From Streptomyces lydicus (lineage in GTDB: Bacteria; Actinomycetota; Actinomycetes; Streptomycetales; Streptomycetaceae), in assembly GCF_004125265.1 (NCBI RefSeq), contig NZ_RDTE01000003.1, positions 4,402,001-4,466,000 on the forward strand: a stretch of 64,000 nt of DNA, read 5' to 3'. Shown in pieces: positions 25,329 through 33,296 of the stretch (position 1 is the first letter of the stretch; each line of letters opens with the position of its first letter). A model generated the notes under the pieces. It was not told the DNA's origin and did not search any database. It worked only from the letters and a program-made list of their open reading frames with translations. The position numbers were made by a program, and so were the translations under genes.

Positions 25329-27172
25329 ACACGGGACGAGGTCGGCGAAAGGGACAGCTACCGGGGCTAGGGCCGCATCCCGGGGCCGGAAACGGTGCCG
25401 GGCTCGACGGCTCGGGGCTCGACGGTGCGCGGGAGCGCTGGGTACGGACCGGTGGCATCGAGCTGTGCGTCGCCGAGCTGGGGGATCCGGCACAGCCCAC
25501 GGTGATGCTGGTGCACGGCTATCCGGACAGCAAAGAGGTGTGGTCCGAGGTCGCCCGCGGCCTGGCCGACCGGTTCCATGTGGTGCTGTACGACGTGCGG
25601 GGCTGCGGCCGGTCCACCGCGCCGCAGCCGCTGCGCGGCGGCTTCACCCTGGAGAAGCTGACGGACGACTTCCTGGCCGTCGCCGACGCCGTCAGCCCCG
25701 ACCGCCCGGTTCACCTCGTCGGCCACGACTGGGGCTCGGTCCAGGCCTGGGAGTTCGCCACGGTGCGCCGTACGGAGGGCCGGATCGCCTCCTTCACCTC
25801 CATGTCGGGCCCGTCCCTGGACCACTTCGGCCACTGGATCAAGAAGCGCAGGGCGCACCCCACGCCCCGGCGCGCTGCCCAGCTCCTCCACCAGAGCGCC
25901 AAGTCCTGGTACGTCTATCTGCTGCACACGCCGGTACTGCCCGAGCTGGCGTGGAAGGGTCCGCTCGGTAAGCGCTGGCCACGGATCCTGCAGCGCCTGG
26001 AGAAGGTACCGGGCGGTGACTACCCGACCGCTTCACTGCCGGCCGATGCCGCCCACGGCGCCTGGCTCTACCGTGACAACGTTCTTCCCCGGCTCCGCCG
26101 CCCGCGCGACGACGCCTTTGCGCACTGCCCGGTCCAGCTGATCACCCCGACCGGCGATGCTTTCCTCTCCCAGCGGCTGTACGACGACCTGGAGCAGTGG
26201 GCGCCCCAGCTGGTGCGCCGCACCCTCCCGGCCAAGCACTGGGTCCCGCGTACCCGCCCCGACCAGCTCGTCTCCTGGATCAGTGCGTTCGTCACCGCCG
26301 AGGAAGAGGGGAATGAGGCACAGCAGGTCGTGGCGTCCGGGCCGCATGCCGACCGGTTCGGCGGTCAACTGGTGCTGGTGACCGGCGCGGCCGGCGGCAT
26401 CGGCCGGGCGACGGCGTTCGCCTTCGCCCAGGCCGGCGCGCGGATCGTCGCCGTCGACCGGGATGCCGAGGGTGCGGCGCGGACCGCCGAGCTCTCCCGG
26501 CTGATCGGTGCGCCGGCGGCCTGGGCGGAGGTCGTCGACGTCTCGGACGAGGCGGCGATGGAGAAGCTCGCCGACAAGGTCGGCGCCGAGTACGGCACCG
26601 TCGACGTCCTGGTGAACAACGCCGGCATCGGCTTGTCCGGACCCTTCCTGCAGACCGGCACCGAGGACTGGAAGAAGGTGCTGGACGTCAACCTGTGGGG
26701 CGTCATTCACGGCTGCCGGAGCTTCGGCAAGCGGATGGCACACCGCGGTCAGGGCGGCCATATCGTCAATATCGCCTCGGCTGCCGCCTTCCAGCCGTCG
26801 AGGGTGCTGCCCGCCTACAGCACGTCCAAGGCGGCCGTGCTGATGCTCAGCGAGTGCCTGCGTGCCGAACTGGCCGGTCAGGGCATCGGCGTCTCGGCCA
26901 TCTGTCCCGGGCTGGTCAATACCGGCATCACCGCGACGGCCCGCTTCACCGGTGTCTCGGCCGACGAGGAGAAGCGCCGCCAGGCCAGGGCCTCGCGGAT
27001 GTACCGGCTGCGGAACTACCCTCCGGAGAAGGTCGCCGACGCCATTCTGCGTGCGGTGGTCCGCAACCAGGCGGTGGTGCCGGTCACCCCCGAAGCGCGC
27101 GGCGCCCACCTGATGTCCCGCTTCACCCCGCGCGCGCTGCGCGCCCTTGCCCGCTTCGAGCCGCGACTGTAG
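25325..27172 (+). CDS. EphD-like alpha/beta hydrolase fused to short-chain dehydrogenase
   Basis: A 615-residue two-domain protein. The N-terminal epoxide-hydrolase-type alpha/beta domain (about 35-330) has HGYPDSKEVW (oxyanion region) and nucleophile Asp135 in GHDWGS. The C-terminal SDR domain (about 345-615) has the GAAGGIG cofactor loop, NNAGIG and the catalytic YSTSK (Tyr498, Lys502). The same architecture is found in mycobacterial EphD. GTG 25325 was chosen for its AGGAGGAG ribosome site; an upstream ATG in frame runs through the remnant gene. The substrate is unknown, probably a lipid or xenobiotic. Confidence 0.9.
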   Translation: MNTGRGRRKGQLPGLGPHPGAGNGAGLDGSGLDGARERWVRTGGIELCVAELGDPAQPTVMLVHGYPDSKEVWSEVARGLADRFHVVLYDVRGCGRSTAPQPLRGGFTLEKLTDDFLAVADAVSPDRPVHLVGHDWGSVQAWEFATVRRTEGRIASFTSMSGPSLDHFGHWIKKRRAHPTPRRAAQLLHQSAKSWYVYLLHTPVLPELAWKGPLGKRWPRILQRLEKVPGGDYPTASLPADAAHGAWLYRDNVLPRLRRPRDDAFAHCPVQLITPTGDAFLSQRLYDDLEQWAPQLVRRTLPAKHWVPRTRPDQLVSWISAFVTAEEEGNEAQQVVASGPHADRFGGQLVLVTGAAGGIGRATAFAFAQAGARIVAVDRDAEGAARTAELSRLIGAPAAWAEVVDVSDEAAMEKLADKVGAEYGTVDVLVNNAGIGLSGPFLQTGTEDWKKVLDVNLWGVIHGCRSFGKRMAHRGQGGHIVNIASAAAFQPSRVLPAYSTSKAAVLMLSECLRAELAGQGIGVSAICPGLVNTGITATARFTGVSADEEKRRQARASRMYRLRNYPPEKVADAILRAVVRNQAVVPVTPEARGAHLMSRFTPRALRALARFEPRL

Positions 27173-27307
27173 CGCCGGACGCCCAACGCCCGGCCGGCAT
27201 TGACGGCCGGGGCCCGGCCCCGCTCCCGACAGGTATCGGCTGCCGGGGCGCGGCCGCAGGCCCGGCAGGTATCCGCGGCCGGAGCCGGGCCGGGGTCTTG
27301 CCCCGGA

Positions 27308-27391
27308 GGGGATCCCGGACCGGAAGGGATCCCGGACCGGAAGGGTTCCCGGACCGGTGGGAATCCCGGGCCGGTGGGAATCCCGGGCCGT
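27308..27391. repeat. ~17-bp tandem repeat, about 5 copies
   Basis: Units like GGGATCCCGGACCGGAA recur at 27308-27391 in the 339-bp gap between convergent genes. Each unit is itself nearly palindromic, so transcripts from either side could fold here and terminate. No gene is visible in 27173-27511. Confidence 0.75.
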
Positions 27392-27511
27392 ATCCGCCGC
27401 TGTACGGCGTGCCCCTGGGGCCGCAGACACTTCCGGCGCCCCGGGCCCGGGCCCAGTCCCACGGGCCACTGCGGGTACAGGCCCGGCCCCCTCATAGCCC
27501 CCTTCGATACC

Positions 27512-28858
27512 TCAACGGACCGGATCAGGCAGCCAGTTGCCGTGGAATCCGTACGGCACTCGCTGCGGCAGATGGACCGTGGCGACCGGGTCGGCGGATA
27601 TGTCCTCCGCGTCGAGTACGACGAGATCGCTGGTGTCCGTGGAGGCGTCGTAGACATAAGTGATCAGCCAGCCCGGGCCTCCCGGACGGTCGTCCGCGGG
27701 GGCAAAGACGGCCTCGGCCGGAGTGCGCCGCGGGCCGAAGTCATGCCGGACGACCGCACCGGTCTGCAGGTCGTAGCGGAGCAGGGCGCCGGGTATGGGG
27801 CCGCTGCCCGGCAACTCGCCGGTGGTGGCATGGCCGAAGCGGGCCGGCAGCCCGGCGAGCCGGTCATCCACCCTGGGGAACTCACAGAACCGGTCGTCGA
27901 GCTGCTCCTCGGCCACTGTGCCCGTGGTGAGGTCGATGGTCCAGCGCCAGAGGTGGGCCGGGGTCCTACCGCCGAATTCGGCGTAGCGGGACACGTACAG
28001 CACGATCCGCTGGTCGCCCTCGTCGTGGGCGTTCAGGGCGTGGAAGACATAGCAGGGGTCGATGGGCAGCCAGCGGACCTCGCCGTAGGGGTCGTCACGC
28101 CGCAGCACCCCGAGCCGGGCGCCGTACTCCGGGTCCCAGGAATACGGCATGCCGGGGCGGCTGCGGTCGAAGACGACGGGGAGGTCCATGAAGATGACAT
28201 GGCCGGCGGTCAGATGGAAGTCGTGCATCATCGTGTGCCCCGGAACATCGATGGGGCGGCTGATCACCAACTCCCCGGACGCGTCGGCACGGTGGTAGGT
28301 GAGGTAGGGCGGGGTGGGGCCGCCGTATCCGAAGAAATGCAGTTCGCCGGTGGTGGGGCACGTTTTGGGATGGGCGGTCATGGCGGTGGTGAGCCGTCCC
28401 CCGAAGTCGTGGGCGCCGAGAGTCTCCAGTTCATGGCCGGGACGGCAGTCGATCTCGTAGGGCAGGGACGACTCGACCAGTGCGAGGGTGCGTCCGGCAT
28501 GCCGGACGATGTGGGTGTTGGCCACGCCCGCCGCCAGGTTGCGGCGGCCCTGTGCGTCCACCGTGGGCTCGCCTTCGAAGGTGGCGGTGCGGACCCAGCG
28601 GTTGCGGTAGGAGACGGCCCGGCCACCCTCCAGGCGCAGGCCGTGGACCATGCCGTCGCCGAAGAACCAGTGCGCCGAGGCGGCGTCCCTCGGGTTGGGG
28701 CCGTTCCGCAGGAACCAGCCGGTGAGCTCGGGCGGGATCGTGCCCGTGACCGGGAGGTCGTAGGCGGTCACCTCGTCCTTCACCGGGGCGAAGTTGCCGG
28801 CCATGTGGGGTGCGGGAGCGGTCGATGCGGCTGCGGTGGTCGGGGGTGTGGTGGTCAT
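27512..28858 (-). CDS. Carotenoid oxygenase family protein
   Basis: A 448-residue member of the non-haem Fe(II) carotenoid/stilbene cleavage family. The four iron-binding histidines are placed as expected for the beta-propeller: His163 (TAHPK), His212 (MHDF), His273 (FHALNAH) and His439 (YGFHGNW). It probably cleaves a polyene double bond, but the substrate is unknown and no carotenoid genes are in the window. ATG 28858 overlaps the stop of the upstream membrane-protein gene by 4 nt, so they are co-translated. The operon is divergent from padR. Confidence 0.9.
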   Translation of the reverse strand: MTTTPPTTAAASTAPAPHMAGNFAPVKDEVTAYDLPVTGTIPPELTGWFLRNGPNPRDAASAHWFFGDGMVHGLRLEGGRAVSYRNRWVRTATFEGEPTVDAQGRRNLAAGVANTHIVRHAGRTLALVESSLPYEIDCRPGHELETLGAHDFGGRLTTAMTAHPKTCPTTGELHFFGYGGPTPPYLTYHRADASGELVISRPIDVPGHTMMHDFHLTAGHVIFMDLPVVFDRSRPGMPYSWDPEYGARLGVLRRDDPYGEVRWLPIDPCYVFHALNAHDEGDQRIVLYVSRYAEFGGRTPAHLWRWTIDLTTGTVAEEQLDDRFCEFPRVDDRLAGLPARFGHATTGELPGSGPIPGALLRYDLQTGAVVRHDFGPRRTPAEAVFAPADDRPGGPGWLITYVYDASTDTSDLVVLDAEDISADPVATVHLPQRVPYGFHGNWLPDPVR

Positions 28859-29445
28859 ACGGCCAGGTCTCCTTGGGTGTCGGCCCGCACGCCGGAGTTC
28901 TCCATGAAGCGGGCGCGGGCACGCTCCGGGTAGGCGGCGGTGAAGCGGATGGGAAGGACGAATCCGGCGACCTGGAGGGCGATCGAGACGATGACGTTCC
29001 AGTCCTGGAGTGAAGCGACGGTCTGGGCGATCGCGGTGAGCGTGAAGGACAGCGCCCACGCGGCCGTGAGCACGACGTTGATGCGGCGGAACAGCGGAGT
29101 GTGCCAGACCTCGGGCGGGGCCATCCGTCGCGCGATCCCCATCGTGAAGGGCCTCCGCACGGCGATCGACACCCAGGCGATGAGCGCCAGCCAGCCCTGC
29201 GACAAGGCACTGCCGTACATCTTGAGTCCGCTGTCGGGACGGGCGAAGGCCAGCACGCTGAGGCCCGCGAAGAACAAGATCGTGCCGTACTCCAGCAGGC
29301 GGTAATCGAGCGAAAGGCCCGCGGCACGGTCGGCGATGAGCAGCGCCACGGCTATCAGCAAGCCGGCGAGCGCTCCCCACTGCCAGCCGGCGGCGGCCAC
29401 CCCCGCAAAGACCAGCCACGGAATGAAGCTCCGCAGGTAGTTCAT
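28855..29445 (-). CDS. Six-helix membrane protein paired with carotenoid oxygenase
   Basis: A 196-residue hydrophobic protein with about six helices and no motif I recognise. ATG 29445 follows GAGGGGGA. It is the first gene of a two-gene operon with the oxygenase (4-nt overlap), 148 bp from divergent padR. Possible roles: transport or membrane presentation of the polyene substrate or its product. This is inferred only from context. Confidence 0.75.
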   Translation of the reverse strand: MNYLRSFIPWLVFAGVAAAGWQWGALAGLLIAVALLIADRAAGLSLDYRLLEYGTILFFAGLSVLAFARPDSGLKMYGSALSQGWLALIAWVSIAVRRPFTMGIARRMAPPEVWHTPLFRRINVVLTAAWALSFTLTAIAQTVASLQDWNVIVSIALQVAGFVLPIRFTAAYPERARARFMENSGVRADTQGDLAV

Positions 29446-29528
29446 GATTCCCCCTCTTCCTGCACGGCGGCGCGCCTCAGCGCCGGACCGAAGTCGCCGC
29501 AGTCGCCGCATCTAACACACGTTCCAAC

Positions 29529-29542
29529 TTCGACATGTCGAA
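29529..29542. promoter_or_regulatory. Putative PadR operator 1
   Basis: TTCGACATGTCGAA is a perfect 14-bp palindrome with core ACATGT, located on the oxygenase-operon side of the divergent region. Confidence 0.65.
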
Positions 29543-29558
29543 CGTAGAACCTCCACCT

Positions 29559-29596
29559 TTGACATGTCAACAGTGGAAGGTAAAGTCCCGGTTATG
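29559..29596 (+). promoter_or_regulatory. padR leaderless promoter overlapping operator 2
   Basis: TTGACATGTCAA (29559-29570) is a perfect palindrome sharing the ACATGT core with operator 1, centre to centre 29 bp. Its first half is the -35 TTGACA; 16 nt later comes -10 TAAAGT (29581-29586), then 7 nt to ATG 29594. Binding here would block padR transcription. Confidence 0.65.
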
Positions 29597-30208
29597 AGCC
29601 TGAGACATGCGGTGCTGGGTCTGCTGGCCAAAGCCCCGGCAAGCGGATACGACCTGATGAAGCTGTTCAACGCCTCGCTGTCGAGCGTCTGGCCGGCCAC
29701 ACAGAGTCAGGTGTACGGCGAGCTCACCAAGCTCACGACCGCCGGACTCGTCGAGATCGCCGCCCACGGCCCCCGCGGCCGCAAGGAGTACGCGATCACC
29801 GAGGACGGCCTGGCGCAGCTGCGCCACTGGCTCACCGACGTCGAACCCGGCGGCCCCCCTCGCGATGACGGCCTGCTGCGCGTCTTCTTCCTCGGCATCG
29901 TGACGCCCCTCGAGGCACAGACGTTCCTCCTGCATCAGGCCGAGCGTGCCGCTCGTACCCGTGCCACGCTCGAGCACATCGAAGAGACCGCCGAGTGGGA
30001 CGAGGAAATGATTTCGGTCTACGGGCGGATCGCGCTGGAGTACGGCCTGCGGATGTCGGCGACCCAGGAGGAATGGGCCCGTTGGGCAGCCGATGAGGTG
30101 ACCAGCGCAAAGGCGAAAAGGGCCAGCGAACTCGCGAGGAAACGACACGAGGGAGGCCGGCAGAACGAAGGCCCGGAGAAGGAAGGTCGGCAGAAGGAAG
30201 CGGAGTAG
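29594..30208 (+). CDS. PadR-family transcriptional regulator
   Basis: A 204-residue PadR protein: winged HTH (1-85, HAVLGLLAKAPASGYDLMKLF), a C-terminal helical dimer domain (Vir-type), then a charged Glu/Lys/Arg tail of about 30 residues. ATG 29594 was preferred over one ten codons upstream because the latter lies inside the -35/operator palindrome. Two ACATGT palindromes in the divergent region suggest autorepression and control of the carotenoid-oxygenase operon. The inducer is unknown. Confidence 0.9.
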   Translation: MSLRHAVLGLLAKAPASGYDLMKLFNASLSSVWPATQSQVYGELTKLTTAGLVEIAAHGPRGRKEYAITEDGLAQLRHWLTDVEPGGPPRDDGLLRVFFLGIVTPLEAQTFLLHQAERAARTRATLEHIEETAEWDEEMISVYGRIALEYGLRMSATQEEWARWAADEVTSAKAKRASELARKRHEGGRQNEGPEKEGRQKEAE

Positions 30209-30270
30209 CGCGAAGGCAGGCGGAGCCCTTCCTGCGTTTCCCGGGCTGAGCCCTCCCGGACACCCACACC

Positions 30271-30285
30271 CGGCCCGCCGGGCCG
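30271..30285. terminator. Bidirectional terminator hairpin between padR and pspAB
   Basis: CGGCCC, loop GCC, GGGCCG is a perfect 6-bp stem placed between the two convergent stops (30208 and 30291). Confidence 0.4.
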
Positions 30286-30290
30286 CTCCC

Positions 30291-30854
30291 TCAGAGGCCC
30301 GGCGCCCCCCATACGGGGAACCACCGCGCCAGATCCTGCTCGATGGTCAGGTCGTCCCCGAGCATCGCCCGCACCTCCAGTTCGAGCGGGTTGTCGCGCT
30401 TCTCGCCGCCGCCCTCCTTGGGGGAGAAGGGGTAGAAGGTGCCGCGCTTGTAGAGGTAGACCAGCGCCAGCGACCGCCGCCGTTCATCACGGAAGCCGAC
30501 CAGCGAACACAGCAGCTGCGGGCCGAATCCCGCCTCCTCCAGCGAGGTATTGACCGCGTGCAGGTCGTTGACCAGGCCTGCTACGTCCTCGGGCGGATGC
30601 CGCGCGAGCAGCCAGGTATAGCCGTACGCGTCCTGCGTGAACTCCACCGAACCGTCCAGCAGCGACCGGGCCTCCTCCTGGATGCGCGCGAACGTCCCGC
30701 CCTCGACACTGGCGAAACACACCGACCCCAGGCCGGTGGGCTCGAATCCGGCCGCGGCCTGAAGGGTGACCGCGGCGGACGGCAGCGCGAAGAGCTGGTC
30801 GAGATCAGGGCGTACCGGTTTGCTGCGGCCGAGGATGGCGTCAAGAAATCGCAT
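30291..30854 (-). CDS. pspAB: PspA-associated protein PspAB
   Basis: A 187-residue soluble protein starting MRFLDAILGRSKPVRPDLDQLF and containing TWLLARHPPEDVAGLVNDLH, which I recognise as the actinobacterial PspAB family (phage-shock-protein-associated, found with HtpX-type proteases). Good ribosome site AAGGAG before ATG 30854. Located 143 nt downstream of htpX on the same strand; the pair probably serves membrane-stress quality control. The biochemical role is not established. Confidence 0.8.
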   Translation of the reverse strand: MRFLDAILGRSKPVRPDLDQLFALPSAAVTLQAAAGFEPTGLGSVCFASVEGGTFARIQEEARSLLDGSVEFTQDAYGYTWLLARHPPEDVAGLVNDLHAVNTSLEEAGFGPQLLCSLVGFRDERRRSLALVYLYKRGTFYPFSPKEGGGEKRDNPLELEVRAMLGDDLTIEQDLARWFPVWGAPGL

Positions 30855-30892
30855 GCGTGACGTACTCCTTGCTCGATGCTTCCGGCTCCACG

Positions 30893-30955
30893 GCGCCGGT
30901 CGTAGCCTCCGTGCCGGTCGTAGCCTCCGTGCCGGTCGTCGCCTCCGCGCCGGCC
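30893..30955. repeat. 18-bp tandem repeat between htpX and pspAB
   Basis: Units gcgccggtcgtagcctcc and near-identical copies start at 30893, 30911 and 30929, with half a unit after. It fills most of the 143-nt intercistronic gap. Confidence 0.75.
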
Positions 30956-30997
30956 ATCACATCCCCCCGACCACATCGGCAAAGCCCACCCCGGCCA

Positions 30998-31897
30998 TCA
31001 CGCCCGCCCCAGCTGCGCCGAGATCCTGGCCAGTTGGTCCAGCCGCTGCTCCAGCGTCGGGTGCGACGACAGCAGCCGGTTGAAGCTCTCCTTGTTGAAC
31101 GCCGGGGCGAAGTAGAAGGCGTTGAACGGCTGGGCCTTGCGCAGATCCTCGGTCGGGATCCTCGCGATCTGGCCTGTGACCTTGGTCAGCGCGGCGGCCA
31201 GCGCCGAGGGGCGGCCGGTCAGCAGCGCGGCGGCCCGGTCGGCGGACAGCTCACGGTAACGGGACAGCAGCCGGGTCAGGAGGAAGCTGATCGCGTAGAC
31301 GACCACGCTCACGGCGGTCACGATGAGCACCGCGATGGCCGCGTTCTGGTCCCGGTTGTTGCGCCCGATACCGCTCCACAGGGCGGCCCGGGTGATGATC
31401 CCGGCCAGCACGCCGAGGAACGAGGCGATGGTCATCACCGCGACATCGCGGTGCGCGACATGCGAGAGCTCGTGGGCCAGCACGCCCTCCAGCTCCTCCG
31501 GCTCCAGCCGCCTGAGCAGCCCGGTGGTGGCACACACCAGGGAGTTCTTCTGACCGCGGCCGGTGGCGAAGGCGTTCGGCACATCCGACTCGGCGATCGC
31601 CACCCGTGGCTTGGGCATATCGGCCAGCGCACACAGCCGGTCGACGGCGCCGTGCAGCTCGGGCGCCTGCTCCGGTGTGACCTCGCGCGCACCCATGCTG
31701 AACGCCGCGATCCGGTCGCTGAACCAGAACTGCGCGATGAACAGGGCGCCCGAGATCAGCAGCACCACCACCCATGCGCCCTTGAGCAGCACCACCAGCA
31801 CGCCGACGACCACGACGTACAGCAGCCCGATGAAGAACATCGTGGTGACCATGCGTGTGGTCAGCCCGCGGTCCGGGGCGAATCGGGTCTGTGCCAT
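30998..31897 (-). CDS. htpX: Membrane zinc metalloprotease HtpX (M48)
   Basis: A 299-residue HtpX: two N-terminal helices (15-60), zinc-site HELSH (His142, Glu143, His146), third ligand Glu216 in YRELSAD, and a further helix pair between them. It degrades damaged membrane proteins. ATG 31897 follows GGAGGAGCC. It precedes pspAB, a conserved actinobacterial pairing that joins proteolysis with the Psp response. Confidence 0.92.
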   Translation of the reverse strand: MAQTRFAPDRGLTTRMVTTMFFIGLLYVVVVGVLVVLLKGAWVVVLLISGALFIAQFWFSDRIAAFSMGAREVTPEQAPELHGAVDRLCALADMPKPRVAIAESDVPNAFATGRGQKNSLVCATTGLLRRLEPEELEGVLAHELSHVAHRDVAVMTIASFLGVLAGIITRAALWSGIGRNNRDQNAAIAVLIVTAVSVVVYAISFLLTRLLSRYRELSADRAAALLTGRPSALAAALTKVTGQIARIPTEDLRKAQPFNAFYFAPAFNKESFNRLLSSHPTLEQRLDQLARISAQLGRA

Positions 31898-32140
31898 GGC
31901 TCCTCCGAAAGCACCGCAGTTCGCGCAATGCGCCGACCGCTCGCATGCCGTCCGCGCACCGCGCGCCGCGGGACGCACACCGCGCCCCGCTGCCCCAATT
32001 CTCCCTCTTCGGAGCTATATGCGGGGTAAAGCCCAGGCCAGGGGAGTGCCGGGCGCGTCGGGCCGCGGGGTGCGTCGGGCCGCCGAGGCTCCCGGGGGCC
32101 ACCGGGAGCCTCGGCGGCGCTGGTGCCTCCGGAGCCCCGC

Positions 32141-33040
32141 CTACCGGGCGGCCAGCTGTCCCAGCCCCTCCGTCGCGATCCGTTCGAAGACCGCGACGTC
32201 GGCCTCGAAGACCGAATCGGCGATCGGCCAGTGGAGGACCAGCTCGTCGACGCCCAGCTCGGCGTGGCGGCCGGCGAAGTCGACAAAGGCGTCCACGGAG
32301 TCCAGCGGACGGTCCGGAGTGAAACCGGTCAGCATGATCTTCTGCAGGTCGGCGAGGTCCCGGCCCTGATCGGCGCAGGCTTTGCCCAGCCGCTCGAGCT
32401 GTCCGCGGATCGCCGCATACGACTCGTCCGGCGTTCCGCCTCCGTTGGAGACCTTGGGGTCCCCCGTCGTCACCCAGGCCTGGCCGTACTGGGCGGCCAG
32501 CTTCAGGCCGCGCGGACCGGTGGCCGCCACCGCGAACGGCAGCCGCGGCCGCTGAACACAGCCAGGGATGTTGCGGACCTCGTGCGCGGAGTAGTGGTCG
32601 CCGGCATAGGAGACGACATCCTGGGTCAGCAGCCGGTCCAGCAGCCCGACGAACTCGGCGAAACGGTCGGCCCGTTCCCGCGGCTCCCAGGGGACCTGGC
32701 CGAGCGCGGTGGCGTCGAAGCCGTTGCCGCCGGCGCCGATGCCCAGGGTGATCCGGCCGTCGCTGATGTCGTCGAGCGAGATCAGTTCCTTGGCGAGGGT
32801 GACCGGGTGCCGGAAGTTCGGCGAGGTGACGAGGGTTCCCAGCCGCAGACGGGAGGTCGCGGCCGCGGCGGCGGTCAGCGTCGGCAGGGCGCCGAACCAT
32901 GCCTGGTCGCGGAAGGTCCGCCACGAGAGGTGGTCATAGGTGTACGCGGCGTGGAAGCCCAGCTCCTCGGCGCGCTGCCATGCCTCCCGTCCGCCTTCGG
33001 ACCAACGGCGGACGGGGAGTATCACGGTGCTCAGTCGCAT
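32141..33040 (-). CDS. LLM-class F420-dependent oxidoreductase
   Basis: A 299-residue luciferase-like TIM-barrel protein. Segments TYDHLSWR, LGTLVTSPNFRHPVTLAKE and LGIGAGGNGFDATALG mark the F420-binding LLM class; GPRGLKLAAQYGQAW is the second phosphate region. Substrate unknown. ATG 33040 was chosen because TACGCT (33053-33048, minus strand) lies 7 nt before it, giving a leaderless start. Confidence 0.85.
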   Translation of the reverse strand: MRLSTVILPVRRWSEGGREAWQRAEELGFHAAYTYDHLSWRTFRDQAWFGALPTLTAAAAATSRLRLGTLVTSPNFRHPVTLAKELISLDDISDGRITLGIGAGGNGFDATALGQVPWEPRERADRFAEFVGLLDRLLTQDVVSYAGDHYSAHEVRNIPGCVQRPRLPFAVAATGPRGLKLAAQYGQAWVTTGDPKVSNGGGTPDESYAAIRGQLERLGKACADQGRDLADLQKIMLTGFTPDRPLDSVDAFVDFAGRHAELGVDELVLHWPIADSVFEADVAVFERIATEGLGQLAAR

Positions 33041-33087
33041 ACCCCCGAGCGTACGGCCGCCCGCACGGTGCGAACGATTCACCTGGG

Positions 33088-33206
33088 TGCCGGGGACCGG
33101 CTCCGCCACGCCGCCTCGTTGCCGGGGACCGGCTCCACCACGTCACCCCGGTCCCGGGGACCGGCTCCACCACGTCACCTCGGTGCCGTGGACGGGCTCC
33201 GCCGCC
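33088..33206. repeat. ~32-bp tandem repeat, about 4 copies
   Basis: Units with core GGGGACCGGCTCCACCACG start near 33088, 33120, 33153 and 33184 in the 256-bp gap between divergent genes. The final copy is the most diverged. No gene is present here. Confidence 0.75.
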
Positions 33207-33296
33207 GCCCGTCCTTGTGCCATCCGCCCGGCCGCCACGGGCTCATGCGCGCAACCCACCGCACCCCTGTGCACGGCGGTACGGGAAGATGGCCCC

